64,000 nucleotides of DNA from Xiamenia xianingshaonis (GCF_017945865.1 NZ_CP072829.1:1612001-1676000); one strand, 5' to 3'; positions 17,665 through 25,778 are shown, counted from the stretch's first letter. The notes: generated from the letters alone by a model not told the origin. Numbers and translations are program-made.

Positions 17665-18777
17665 CTACCCCAGAAGAGGCTGGTCATAGGCGAAAAGAGC
17701 CTCGTTCACCTGGAAGATGTCGTGGATGTCGTTCACCAAGAAGTACTCCACGATGACGTCGAACTTCGAGCTGTGCGACAGCGCGAACCCAGCCCGCGCA
17801 AGCAGCGCCACCGCGTCGGCATGGTCGAGCCCGAGCGCGAAAACGAGGGCGCAGGCGGTCTTCTTCGTGGGCCGGTAGCCGTCGTCCTTGCGGATCTTCG
17901 CGAAGAGTTGGCGGCTCATGTTCGCGCGCTTGTATACCTCCACGTCGGTCAGGCCGCGTTCGTCTATGAGGCGAAGCACCGTTTGCGCGAACGACTCGTC
18001 CAGCTGCGCAAGACGCTCGGCCAGGCTTTGCGGCTCGAGCGTGGGCGCGGGAGCAGGCGCGCCCTTGCGCTTCCTCTTCCTTTTGAAAAGGCCGCCGCGG
18101 CTCGGCTTCGCCGAAAAATCAGGCGACGGCGCCATCATGGGCGGCGGCGCCGAAGACGGGCGGGCTGAGCTTTGCGCCACATGCGGGACGAACCCTTCCG
18201 TGGACGCATAGTCGCGAAAAGCCCTCGTGGCCTCGAAGCCGTGCTCGCCCACGTAGACGTCGTCGATGTATTCGGCTATCGCGTCGAACATCGACCGCCC
18301 CGCACGCATGGACGCGCGGTCGTAGAACACCAGCCACACGTCGGCCTCGCAGGCGTCGAGAAACGCCTGGATCGCCCGCGTCTCGATGTCAATGGCCAGA
18401 CCCGACGGAAACCCGAACGAGCCGGTCGCCAAAAGCGGCAGGGCCATCGTTTCGGCGCCCGCGCGAGAAGCGGCGCGAAGGGCCTCGCTCACGCAGGAGA
18501 ACAGAGCGTCCGCCTCGCCGGATTCCCCGCCCTTCCACACGGGACCGACCGCATGCACGATCATGTTCGCGGGAAAGTCGAAGGCGGGCGTCACCACGGC
18601 CTTGCCGACCGCGCAGCCGCCTATCTCGTCGCAGGCGGCCTGCAAACGGCCCCTCCCCGCAATGCGCGCCACGGCCTCGCCCGCACCGCCGCCGATCAGC
18701 AGTTTCGGGTTGGCGGGCACGATGACCGCGTCCGTGCGCATGTTCGCAATGTCGTCCCGTACGATGTGCAGCGGCAT
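17665..18777 (-). CDS. Macro-domain protein with C-terminal HTH-like extension
   Basis: A 370-residue protein. Residues 1 to about 165 form a macro domain (DAVIVPANPKLLIGGGAGEA, a VGPVWKGG segment, and LLATGSFGFPSG for the ribose-phosphate loop). Macro domains bind ADP-ribose or remove it and its O-acetyl form. A Pro/Ser/Lys-rich linker (about 200-245) leads to a helical region (about 250-345) with TDVEVYKRANMSRQLFAKIR, which resembles a DNA-binding HTH. The last 20 residues, DIFQVNEALFAYDQPLLG, continue the helical part. A good ribosome site (GGAGGG) precedes the ATG. It is a single-gene unit. The fusion suggests a regulator that senses ADP-ribose-type ligands, but this is inference. Confidence 0.8.
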   Translation of the reverse strand: MPLHIVRDDIANMRTDAVIVPANPKLLIGGGAGEAVARIAGRGRLQAACDEIGGCAVGKAVVTPAFDFPANMIVHAVGPVWKGGESGEADALFSCVSEALRAASRAGAETMALPLLATGSFGFPSGLAIDIETRAIQAFLDACEADVWLVFYDRASMRAGRSMFDAIAEYIDDVYVGEHGFEATRAFRDYASTEGFVPHVAQSSARPSSAPPPMMAPSPDFSAKPSRGGLFKRKRKRKGAPAPAPTLEPQSLAERLAQLDESFAQTVLRLIDERGLTDVEVYKRANMSRQLFAKIRKDDGYRPTKKTACALVFALGLDHADAVALLARAGFALSHSSKFDVIVEYFLVNDIHDIFQVNEALFAYDQPLLG

Positions 18778-18905
18778 GGTAGATCACCCTCCAACGCAGG
18801 CGCGCCCCTCGCGCTTGCCAATGCCAGACGCCCGGCAAGCGCCGCCTTCCTAACGAAACGGGGCGACGCCCTGCAGCGCCGCCCCGCCCCCTTCGCTTTC
18901 TTGCC

Positions 18906-19559
18906 TTAGAACCGCGCGTAACGCTCGAGGTTCTTCGCCAGCTTCTCGACAAAGGCCGCCTCCAGGTCGGACAGCGTTTTGCCGGCCTGCGTGACATAGC
19001 CCAGATACAGCTTCACGTCGGCGTCGAGCGGCACGGTGGTCAAAAGCGACCCGTCGGAAATGCCCACCAGGATGCCGCTTGTGACCGTGTAGCCGTTCAG
19101 CGCCACGATGAGCTCGGACAGCGACGCGCGGTCGGTGCAGGCGATGGACTTTTCGCGCGGCACGCCGGCAAGCGCCTCTTCGTACAGGTGCTCGGGCGAA
19201 TTCGGGCCCTGCGAGAAGTAGATGTAGGGGTAGTCGGACAGCTGGTCAAGCGTGAGACTCTTCGCGTTCACCAGCGGATGCGCGGTCGGCAGCGCCACGC
19301 GCGGGGCGCTTTCGGTCAGCTTGTGGAATTCCAGGCCGGCGGCGGCGAGCGTGTCGTTCAGCGCGTCGGCGGTAAGCGACGTCTGCATGATGACGCCCAC
19401 GTCGGAAAGCCCCGACACCACGTCGTCGATGACGCCCTGGGTGGTGCGGTCGTAGAGCGCATAGTGGTACGCGTCGCCGCCCGCCGACAGCACGACCTGC
19501 GCAAACGTCTGCACGTCGAAGAGGTAATGCTGTCCGGAAATGGAAAACTGCTTGGTCAT
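18906..19559 (-). CDS. Stand-alone LysR-type effector-binding domain protein lacking the DNA-binding HTH
   Basis: A 217-residue protein that matches only the ligand-binding half of LysR-type regulators. SISGQHYLFDVQTFAQVV aligns with the segment AVSTQHYAFTVQAFVNVA of the full LysR protein at 21242-22162. Later come VIDDVVSGLSDVGVIMQT, LPTAHPLVNAKSLTLDQL and a C-terminal VTSGILVGISDG. No winged-helix N-terminus is present or encoded upstream in frame. The ATG at 19559 has AAAGGA 7 bases before it. It sits 61 bases downstream of the phenylacetate-CoA-ligase gene, probably in the same transcript. It could bind the same ligand as, or form mixed oligomers with, the full-length LysR. An enzyme-like or binding-protein role is also possible. 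Confidence 0.8.
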   Translation of the reverse strand: MTKQFSISGQHYLFDVQTFAQVVLSAGGDAYHYALYDRTTQGVIDDVVSGLSDVGVIMQTSLTADALNDTLAAAGLEFHKLTESAPRVALPTAHPLVNAKSLTLDQLSDYPYIYFSQGPNSPEHLYEEALAGVPREKSIACTDRASLSELIVALNGYTVTSGILVGISDGSLLTTVPLDADVKLYLGYVTQAGKTLSDLEAAFVEKLAKNLERYARF

Positions 19560-19620
19560 GGAAGGTCCTTTCGGAAAGAGATGCCGTGCTCGGTGGCAGC
19601 ATGCGGTTGCACGCCGCAAC

Positions 19621-20964
19621 TTATTTGCTGGACGAACGCTCGTCGACGAAGCGGGACGCCTTGTGCTCGCTGGAAGTGCCCAGCTTGCCGGCATCGTACA
19701 CGATGACCTTGGCCGGACGCACGCCGGTGTGGGTCTTCAGCGCCAGCTCGACGCGGCGGGCCACCTCGTCGTAGGGCTCGGTGGAACCCTGGGCGCGCTC
19801 GACCGACACTTCGTAGCGCGTGGTGAAGTTCTGGTCGTACACGCGGATGGAGTATTCGCCGGTCAGGCCCTTTTCGGCGCGCACGACGTATTCGATGTCG
19901 GTCGGGAACACGTTGACGGCGCCGACGATGAACATCTCGTCTTTGCGGCCGGTGATGTGGATGCGGGCGAGCGTGCGGCCGCATTCGCACGGATCGTTCG
20001 TCACGTACCCGATGTCGCCCGTGCGGAAGCGGATCATCGGGCGGGCCTTCTTCATGAGCGTCGTGTAAACAAGTTCGCCTTGCGTACCTGGTTCTAGAAC
20101 CTCACCGGTGACGGGATCGACGGTTTCCACGAGGATCTGGTCTTCGACGATGTGCAGGCCGTCTTTCGCCTCGCACATGGCCGCGCACGCACCGTAAATG
20201 TCGGACAGCCCGAAGAAGTCGACCACCTTCGCGCCCCACAAGTCCTCGATGGCTTCGCGCGTGGACGTGATCGACCCGCCCGGCTCGCCGGCCACGATGA
20301 TGGTGCGGATGCTGAAGTCCTTCTTGGGGTCGTAGCCCTTCTCCTTTGCCTTTTCGCCCAGCTGCCAGGCGTACGACGGGCTGGTCCAGATGACGGTCGG
20401 CTGGTACTGTTTCAGAACGAACAGCAAGCGGTCGCTCGGCACGGCGCCCACCCAGATGGCGAGCGCGCCGAGGCGCTGGGCGCCGATGACGTCCGGGCCG
20501 CCCACGTACAACGCGAAGTTGAGGGCGTGGACGTAACGGTCGTTCGGACGCATGCCGGCCTGCCAGAACAGACGGGCCTCGGTGTCTTGCCACAAATCGA
20601 AGTCTTCCTGCGTGAAGGGGCTCACCGTCGGCACGCCGGTGGAGCCGGACGAGGTGGCCATGAACACGACGTCTTCCTCGGGCACGGAGCACATTTCGCC
20701 GAAGAAGCTGCCGACGTGCTGGGTGTCGCGTTCGGTCTTCTTGTCGATGAACGGGAACTTCTCGATGTCCTTGAGCGTCTTGACGTCGTCAGGCGACACG
20801 CCGGCCTCGTCGAAGGCGCGTTTGTAGTACACCGTGTTGTCGTAGGCATAGCGGACCATTTCCTGCAAACGCTCGAGCTGCATCGCTTCCAGCTGGGGGC
20901 GCGGCATGCACTCGATGTCGGGGTCGTAGTATTTCTGGTCGTAGGGAAGGTCCTTTTTGGCCAT
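19621..20964 (-). CDS. Phenylacetate-CoA ligase family adenylate-forming enzyme
   Basis: A 447-residue AMP-forming acyl-CoA ligase of the PaaK type. It has the compact N-terminus MVRYAYDNTVYYKRAFDEAG, the ATP-binding loop MATSSGSTGVPTVSPF, and C-terminal GDIGYVTNDPCECGRTL and HITGRKDEMFIVGAVNV. These enzymes activate phenylacetate or related aryl acids to CoA thioesters, which in anaerobes can also support ATP formation in reverse with acyl-CoA. The ribosome site GAAGGAG lies 5 bases before the ATG. It is divergent from a LysR gene and followed by the HTH-less LysR-like gene. The phenylacetate specificity is family-based and not proven by the sequence. Confidence 0.88.
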   Translation of the reverse strand: MAKKDLPYDQKYYDPDIECMPRPQLEAMQLERLQEMVRYAYDNTVYYKRAFDEAGVSPDDVKTLKDIEKFPFIDKKTERDTQHVGSFFGEMCSVPEEDVVFMATSSGSTGVPTVSPFTQEDFDLWQDTEARLFWQAGMRPNDRYVHALNFALYVGGPDVIGAQRLGALAIWVGAVPSDRLLFVLKQYQPTVIWTSPSYAWQLGEKAKEKGYDPKKDFSIRTIIVAGEPGGSITSTREAIEDLWGAKVVDFFGLSDIYGACAAMCEAKDGLHIVEDQILVETVDPVTGEVLEPGTQGELVYTTLMKKARPMIRFRTGDIGYVTNDPCECGRTLARIHITGRKDEMFIVGAVNVFPTDIEYVVRAEKGLTGEYSIRVYDQNFTTRYEVSVERAQGSTEPYDEVARRVELALKTHTGVRPAKVIVYDAGKLGTSSEHKASRFVDERSSSK

Positions 20965-21097
20965 GATGCTCCTTCGTCTCTGATACGGAATGCGCCGGCG
21001 GCCGCGCGGCGCAGGCTTGCTTTTTTCAGCACATTGTATGAAACCACTACGAACGCCGCAGGGCAACCACTTCGGTCATCCGATGTTCTGATGATTT

Positions 21098-21118
21098 GTT
21101 ATCGCTCATTTCGATAAC
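21098..21118. promoter_or_regulatory. Candidate LysR operator between the PaaK-like and LysR genes
   Basis: A perfect inverted repeat, GTTATCG, 7 bases, CGATAAC. It fits a LysR-type T-N11-A box and lies in the divergent promoter region. A TAGAAT just downstream could be the -10 of the LysR gene. Confidence 0.65.
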
Positions 21119-21241
21119 TGAGTAGAATGCAGCATAGATGGCCGCGGTTCGGGCCGAAGCGTCGGCCGAAGCGACAGCACCGCCGGCCGCGCCAGCTTCG
21201 CCGGCCGCTTCCCTGCCCCGCCCGCCCGAGAAAGGACGCCC

Positions 21242-22162
21242 ATGACGCTGCAGCAGCTTCGCTACCTTATCGCCATCGCCGAGTTCGGCTCCATCAACGC
21301 CGCCGCCGCGCACCTGTACGCGTCGCAGTCGAACCTGTCGGCCGCCGTAAAGGACCTTGAGCGCGAGCTGGGCATCACCGTTTTCTCGCGCAGCAACCGC
21401 GGCGTGACGCTCACCAACGACGGCACCGAGCTTTTGGCCTACGCCCGCCAGGTGGTCGAGCAGGCCGACATGCTTGAGGCGCACTACCACGGCGGACGCG
21501 ACGCCCACCTGCGGCTGGCCGTGTCGACGCAGCACTACGCGTTCACCGTGCAGGCGTTCGTGAACGTGGCCGAAGCGTGCGACGGCGACGACTACGAGTT
21601 CATCTTGCGCGAATCGACCACCGCCGAAATCATCGACGACGTGCGCACCTTCCGCAGCGACGTGGGCGTGCTGTTCACCGACAGCTTCAACCGGCGCGTC
21701 ATCATGCGGGCGCTGGCCGACGCGAAGCTGTCGTTCACGCCGCTGTTCGAAGCAGACGTACATGTGTTCGTAAACGAGAACCACCCGTTGGCTGGGCGCG
21801 ACGTGCTGACGCCGCAGGACCTGGAGCCCTACCCGCGCTATGCGTTCGAGCAGGGCACGTCGAACTCGTTCTATTACGCCGAAGAGCCGCTGAGCTATCT
21901 GCCGCACACCAAAAACATCCGGTTTTCGGACCGAGGCACGCTGACCAACCTCCTGACCAGCCACAACGGCTTCACGCTTTCCACCGGCGTGCTGTCGGCC
22001 GAAATGCACTCCGGCATTGCAAGCATTCCCCTAGCCGTAGACGAGCGCATGCGCGTAGGCTACATCATGCACGACGAACGCCGCCCGACCGCCCTGCTCG
22101 AGCGCTACATCCGAGAGCTGCACGCCGTAATCGAAGCGAACCCGTCAGTCGAAGCACGGTAG
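21242..22162 (+). CDS. LysR-family transcriptional regulator
   Basis: A 306-residue LysR regulator. The N-terminal winged HTH is clear (QQLRYLIAIAEFGSINAAAA, then SQSNLSAAVKDLERELGITV), with a linker helix and an effector domain starting near residue 90. AAAGGA sits 5 bases before the ATG. It is transcribed divergently from the PaaK-like gene, the classic arrangement for a LysR that controls its neighbour, with a palindromic candidate operator between them. The effector domain resembles the HTH-less protein encoded at 18906-19559. The inducer is unknown. An aryl acid or its CoA ester is a reasonable guess from context. Confidence 0.93.
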   Translation: MTLQQLRYLIAIAEFGSINAAAAHLYASQSNLSAAVKDLERELGITVFSRSNRGVTLTNDGTELLAYARQVVEQADMLEAHYHGGRDAHLRLAVSTQHYAFTVQAFVNVAEACDGDDYEFILRESTTAEIIDDVRTFRSDVGVLFTDSFNRRVIMRALADAKLSFTPLFEADVHVFVNENHPLAGRDVLTPQDLEPYPRYAFEQGTSNSFYYAEEPLSYLPHTKNIRFSDRGTLTNLLTSHNGFTLSTGVLSAEMHSGIASIPLAVDERMRVGYIMHDERRPTALLERYIRELHAVIEANPSVEAR

Positions 22163-22183
22163 GCCGGCTGTGGGCAGAACAGT

Positions 22184-22444
22184 TTAGGCATAGGCCTTTA
22201 CCGCTTCTTGGGCCAAACGCATGATCAGAGGCGCGTTGTTGCGAACGAATTCGTCGAGACGGGCCACTTCCTCGTCGGAGAAGCCTGCCACCGCGCTCCA
22301 CGAATAGGCCGGGATGCAGCATTCGGCATGGTCGAAGCCGAAGTCGCACGGACGCTCAACGGCTACCATGACCGTACGGTCTTTCCGCATTTCAGAATAC
22401 GCCACCTGCGTGCCGTCTTCCATTTCCACATAGTTGTAGAACAT
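22184..22444 (-). CDS. Small conserved hypothetical protein (86 residues)
   Basis: I do not recognise a named family. The protein starts MFYNYVEMEDGTQVAYSEM, has no signal peptide or membrane segment, and contains two adjacent cysteines (HAECCIP) in a compact acidic domain ending in a helical ARLDEFVRNNAPLIMRLAQ. AAGG 6-10 bases before the ATG is the ribosome site. It follows guaB by 62 bases on the same strand. Two hairpins lie in that gap, one terminator-like, so it may be expressed by partial readthrough. The good ribosome site, GC-rich third positions and position right behind guaB support a real gene. Confidence 0.7.
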   Translation of the reverse strand: MFYNYVEMEDGTQVAYSEMRKDRTVMVAVERPCDFGFDHAECCIPAYSWSAVAGFSDEEVARLDEFVRNNAPLIMRLAQEAVKAYA

Positions 22445-22456
22445 GCTGCGACCTTC

Positions 22457-22499
22457 CGTTTCGAAAAACGGATCCGCCGGCCCCGTCGAAGCCGGCGGA
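22457..22499 (-). terminator. Two consecutive hairpins between guaB and the 86-residue gene
   Basis: The first, a perfect 9-bp stem (22491-22499 with 22473-22481), is followed by CCG and a TTTTT run (22468-22464), which is terminator-like. The T-run itself lies in a second perfect stem, CCGTTT-TTCG-AAACGG (22472-22457), just upstream of the next ribosome site. The arrangement allows partial termination after guaB. Confidence 0.6.
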
Positions 22500-22506
22500 A
22501 CCCCTT

Positions 22507-24027
22507 CTACTGCGTGTTGCTCGCGTAGGGCGTCTTGTCTTTCAGCAGCACGTCGTGGGCGCCGCCTTCGACAATGGACGTGGAGCTGACCAGGGTCAAC
22601 CGCGCCTTTTCCTGGAATTCGGGGATGGAGAGCGCGCCGCAGTTGCACATGGTCGACTTCACCTTCAAAAGCGTGACTCCCACGTTGTCCTTCAGGCTGC
22701 CGGCGTAGGGCACGTACGAGTCGACGCCCTCTTCGAACGTGAGCGCCTTCTTCTTGCCGCCCAGGTCATAGCGCTGCCAATTGCGGGCGCGGGCCGACCC
22801 TTCGCCCCAGTACTCCTTCATGTAGGTGCCGTTGACCATCACCTTGGCGCTGGGGCTTTCGTCGAAGCGGGCGAAATAGCGCCCCAGCATGACGAAGTCG
22901 GCGCCCATGGCCAGCGCAAGCGAGATGTGGTGGTCGTAGACGATACCGCCGTCGGAGCAAATGGGCACGTAGATGCCGGTTTCTTCAAAGTACTCGTCGC
23001 GGGCCTTCGCCACTTCGATCGTTGCCGTAGCCTGGCCGCGGCCGATGCCCTTCGTCTCGCGCGTGATGCAGATGGACCCGCCGCCGATGCCGATCTTCAC
23101 GAAGTCGGCGCCGGCCTCGGCCAAAAAGCGGAAGCCGTCGCGGTCGACCACGTTGCCCGCGCCGACCTTCACGCTGTCGCCGTAGTGCTCGCGCACCCAG
23201 TCGATGGTGATCTTCTGCCAGTCCGAAAAGCCTTCCGAGCTGTCGATGCACAGCACGTCGGCGCCGGCTTCCACAAGCGCCGGCACGCGCTCGGCATAGT
23301 CGCGCGAGTTGATGCCCGCGCCCACCAGATAGCGCTTGTCGGAGTCGAGCAGTTCGTTGGGATTGGACTTGTGCGAGTCGTAGTCCTTGCGGAACACGAG
23401 CGCGACCAGGTGGTCTTCCTCGTCGACGATAGGCAGCGAGTTGAGCTTGTGGTCCCAGATGATGTCGTTCGCCGTCTTCAGCGACGTGTCGGCAGGCGCC
23501 ACGATGAGCTTTTCGCGCGGCGTCATGAAGTTGGCAACCTTCTCGTCCAGGCTCATGCGCGACAGGCGGTAGTCGCGGTCGGTCACGATGCCGAGCAGCT
23601 TGCCGTGGGCGGTGCCGTCGTCGGTGACGGGCATGGTGGAATGGCCGAACTTCTCCCTCATCGCGACGACGTCTTCCAGCGTGAACGTGGGCGCGATGTT
23701 GGCGTCGGACGTGACGAAGCCGGCCTTGTGGTCCTTCACGCGGGCGACCATGGCCGCCTGGTCTTCGATGGTTTGGTTGCCGTAGATGAACGACAGGCCG
23801 CCCTCCGTCGCCAGCGCCACGGCCATGCGGTCGTCGGACACAGCCGCCATGATGGCCGACACCATAGGGATGTTGAGCGACAGCGGGCACTCTTCTTTGC
23901 CCTTGCGGAACTTCACGAGCGGCGTTTTCAGACTGACCGCCGCCGGAACGCAGTTGGCCGGCGTATGGCCCGGCACCAGCAGGTACTCGTTGAAGGTACG
24001 GGAAGGTTCGTCGAAGTATGTTGCCAT
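22507..24027 (-). CDS. guaB: IMP dehydrogenase
   Basis: A 506-residue IMP dehydrogenase that oxidises IMP to XMP with NAD+, the committed step of GMP synthesis. The barrel begins with [12 protein letters not shown] and [21 protein letters not shown] pair of CBS domains is inserted around residues 95-225 ([20 protein letters not shown] and [14 protein letters not shown]). The catalytic loop reads [12 protein letters not shown] and the phosphate-binding region includes [19 protein letters not shown]. The ribosome site GGAGGAG is 3 bases from the ATG. An in-frame upstream extension is not needed. A TATAAT lies 62 bases upstream of the start. Downstream hairpins separate it from the 86-residue gene. 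Confidence 0.95.
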   Translation of the reverse strand: MATYFDEPSRTFNEYLLVPGHTPANCVPAAVSLKTPLVKFRKGKEECPLSLNIPMVSAIMAAVSDDRMAVALATEGGLSFIYGNQTIEDQAAMVARVKDHKAGFVTSDANIAPTFTLEDVVAMREKFGHSTMPVTDDGTAHGKLLGIVTDRDYRLSRMSLDEKVANFMTPREKLIVAPADTSLKTANDIIWDHKLNSLPIVDEEDHLVALVFRKDYDSHKSNPNELLDSDKRYLVGAGINSRDYAERVPALVEAGADVLCIDSSEGFSDWQKITIDWVREHYGDSVKVGAGNVVDRDGFRFLAEAGADFVKIGIGGGSICITRETKGIGRGQATATIEVAKARDEYFEETGIYVPICSDGGIVYDHHISLALAMGADFVMLGRYFARFDESPSAKVMVNGTYMKEYWGEGSARARNWQRYDLGGKKKALTFEEGVDSYVPYAGSLKDNVGVTLLKVKSTMCNCGALSIPEFQEKARLTLVSSTSIVEGGAHDVLLKDKTPYASNTQ

Positions 24028-24088
24028 GCACTCCTCCATTTGGTCGCGGTCCAACCAGGCGATTCGTCGTCGCCAACGTATTCGGACT

Positions 24089-24094
24089 ATTATA
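24089..24094 (-). promoter_or_regulatory. guaB -10 box within a shared 15-mer
   Basis: On the minus strand TATAATAGTCCGAAT (24094-24080) begins with a perfect -10 hexamer. The identical 15 bases occur on the plus strand at 56448-56462 upstream of marR and birA, which suggests a common recognition sequence. Confidence 0.55.
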
Positions 24095-24159
24095 CCCACG
24101 CACCGCCGTCAGCAAAAGGGTAATTCGCCGAATACGCGAGCTGGCAGGGGATGAGGTAG

Positions 24160-24590
24160 ATATGCGGGGAGAGGGAGGGGGCGAGGTAGAAGAAGGGAGG
24201 TAACCAGAGCAGCGAGAGGCGTAGTGCGCAGAGAGGCTGAAGAGGGGCGGAAGCACGGAAAGACGAGGCAGCCGGAGCAGGGGGAACGGGAGGACGGAAG
24301 AAGGGCAGAAAAGAGAACGGCGGGAGCGCGGAGGAGGCAAAGCGGGCACGAGGCAGGAAAAGGGGCGAGGCAGGAGAAGGGGCGGAGGCAGGAGGGCAAA
24401 CGAGGCAGCGGAGGGTGAGATGGCAGAAGCGGAAGGCAGGAGAGGGAGCGGCGGAAGAGCGGAAAGAGAAGAGGAGCAGAAGAAAGGCAGAGAACGAGGC
24501 AAGAGAAGGGGCAGGGGGAACGGGAGGGCGGAAAGGGGGGCAGATGAGGCGTGGGGCGGCGCTGAGGGGCGCGTCGAGGGAGGTTGAAAA
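24160..24590. other. Long polypurine stretch (about 430 bp)
   Basis: The plus strand is about 83-87% purine in the two 60-base lines I counted (24241-24300 and 24421-24480), with almost no T. Frames across it encode only biased Arg/Glu/Gly or, on the other strand, Pro/Leu/Ser strings without family resemblance. I see no gene. Confidence 0.7.
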
Positions 24591-25046
24591 AACAAATGAA
24601 CCTCTCGGGCGCCTCTTCGGAGAAAAATGCGCCAAACGGCCGGGCTCGGCGGAGTATGCAGAAGCGCTTTTATCCGCGACCTGGGGTTTCTCGACGCGCC
24701 CGAGCGGAAGCGCCGGCTTTGGCACGGGAAGGCTCCGCCCGGCGGCGCGGATCGAGACGGAATGATGCAAAAAACGCAGCGGCGGGCCCGAAATGCATCA
24801 TTCGTTTTTTCGCGGCCCTCCAGGCGAAGCCGGAAACTGGATATTTCCAGGCTGTGACTGCATAAAGCGGGCTGTTCGCCCCGGCGCCCGCCCTCCCAAG
24901 GCGGAACGGGCGCCTCGGCCGCGCGTGCGCGGCGGCTTCGGCGGAAGGGAAAGGCGGCGCCAACGCCCCGGCGCTCCAGAGCCGGCGCTGCGGCGGCTTT
25001 GGCAGAAGCTGCGGCGGTTGCGGCGGAAGCGGCACGAACGAGGGAC
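24591..25046. other. Gene-free region with a perfect 10-bp inverted repeat
   Basis: 456 bases without a credible gene. It contains GAATGATGCA (24760-24769) and its exact complement (24794-24803) separated by 24 GC-rich bases. A TTTTTT follows at 24805-24810 on the plus strand, and the arm on the other side is also followed by a six-T run on the minus strand, so it could end transcription in either direction. Confidence 0.45.
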
Positions 25047-25270
25047 GCAGCAGAAAGCGACGGCAGGGCGGCGGCGCCAACGCTGAAGCTCCCTTATATA
25101 GGCTAGCGTTCGCGAAGGCGGGAAACGGCCGGGGGCGGGCTTGAAGAAAGGTTGTCCTTGGGCCCCCGGCCCTTCTGGTGGCGTCCGGCCGAAGTGAAAG
25201 GTCGCCCGACGCCGGCAAGCCGCGCCGCAGGTCGAATGAGAAAGGTTGCCCTGCGGCGGAGGCGGTGAAA
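25047..25270. repeat. Three-hairpin intergenic element, copy 2
   Basis: Matches 8633-8859 with a few substitutions and small indels. The three stems are preserved, including the perfect 10-bp and 9-bp arms. The three loop boxes GAAAGGTTGTCC, GAAAGGTCGCCC and GAAAGGTTGCCC are unchanged. The main indel shortens the first loop by two bases while keeping its stem. It lies about 510 bases downstream of the stop codon of surface protein copy 2. Confidence 0.75.
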
Positions 25271-25778
25271 GAGGCCCGCCGCGCGCTCGGCGGCGGGCGC
25301 GGGCCGACGGCCCGCGGGGGCTCGCGCTCGGGCGAGGGCAGGCCCCCGCGCGTCGTCGGCGGGATCGGCAAGAGACAAAGCCAGGACCCCGGCCGCCGGG
25401 GCCTGGAGCCGGACAAGAGCCCCGAGCCTCGGTCCCAAAGCATAAGGACGATAAGGACGGGGCCGAGCCCGGCCCAAGCCGCCGGAACCGGAAGCACGAG
25501 CCAGGCCCAAGCCGCCGCCCTGAGGCCAGAAACCGAGCCAAAGCCCGGATCCAGGCCGTCAAGACCAGGAGCCCGGATCAGACCCGAATCCTTAGCCTAA
25601 GGCCGAGAGCATGGGACGAAGCCCTGCCCCCGGCCTTCAGGAAGGCAGCTCCCCCGAGGGGCCCGGCGGACCGGGATGAGGGCAAAGCCCTGGTCCCAGC
25701 CACCGGGCCGGAGGGCCGGGGCGGATGCCCAGGTCCCCTGTCCTCGGAGAGGCGTCAATCGGTCAGGCTAGACGCGGA
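25271..25778. other. Spacer between the three-hairpin element and surface protein copy 2
   Basis: 508 bases, very GC-rich, with short direct and inverted G/C runs and no credible gene. The part nearest the stop codon (about 25715-25778) resembles the corresponding part behind copy 1, so the 3' flank was also duplicated. The middle is much longer than in copy 1. Confidence 0.5.

Noticed and set aside
24090-24770. Frames of 100-230 codons on either strand of the polypurine tract
   Set aside because: They encode repetitive Arg/Glu/Gly or Pro/Leu/Ser strings caused by base composition, lack ribosome sites, and resemble no known protein.
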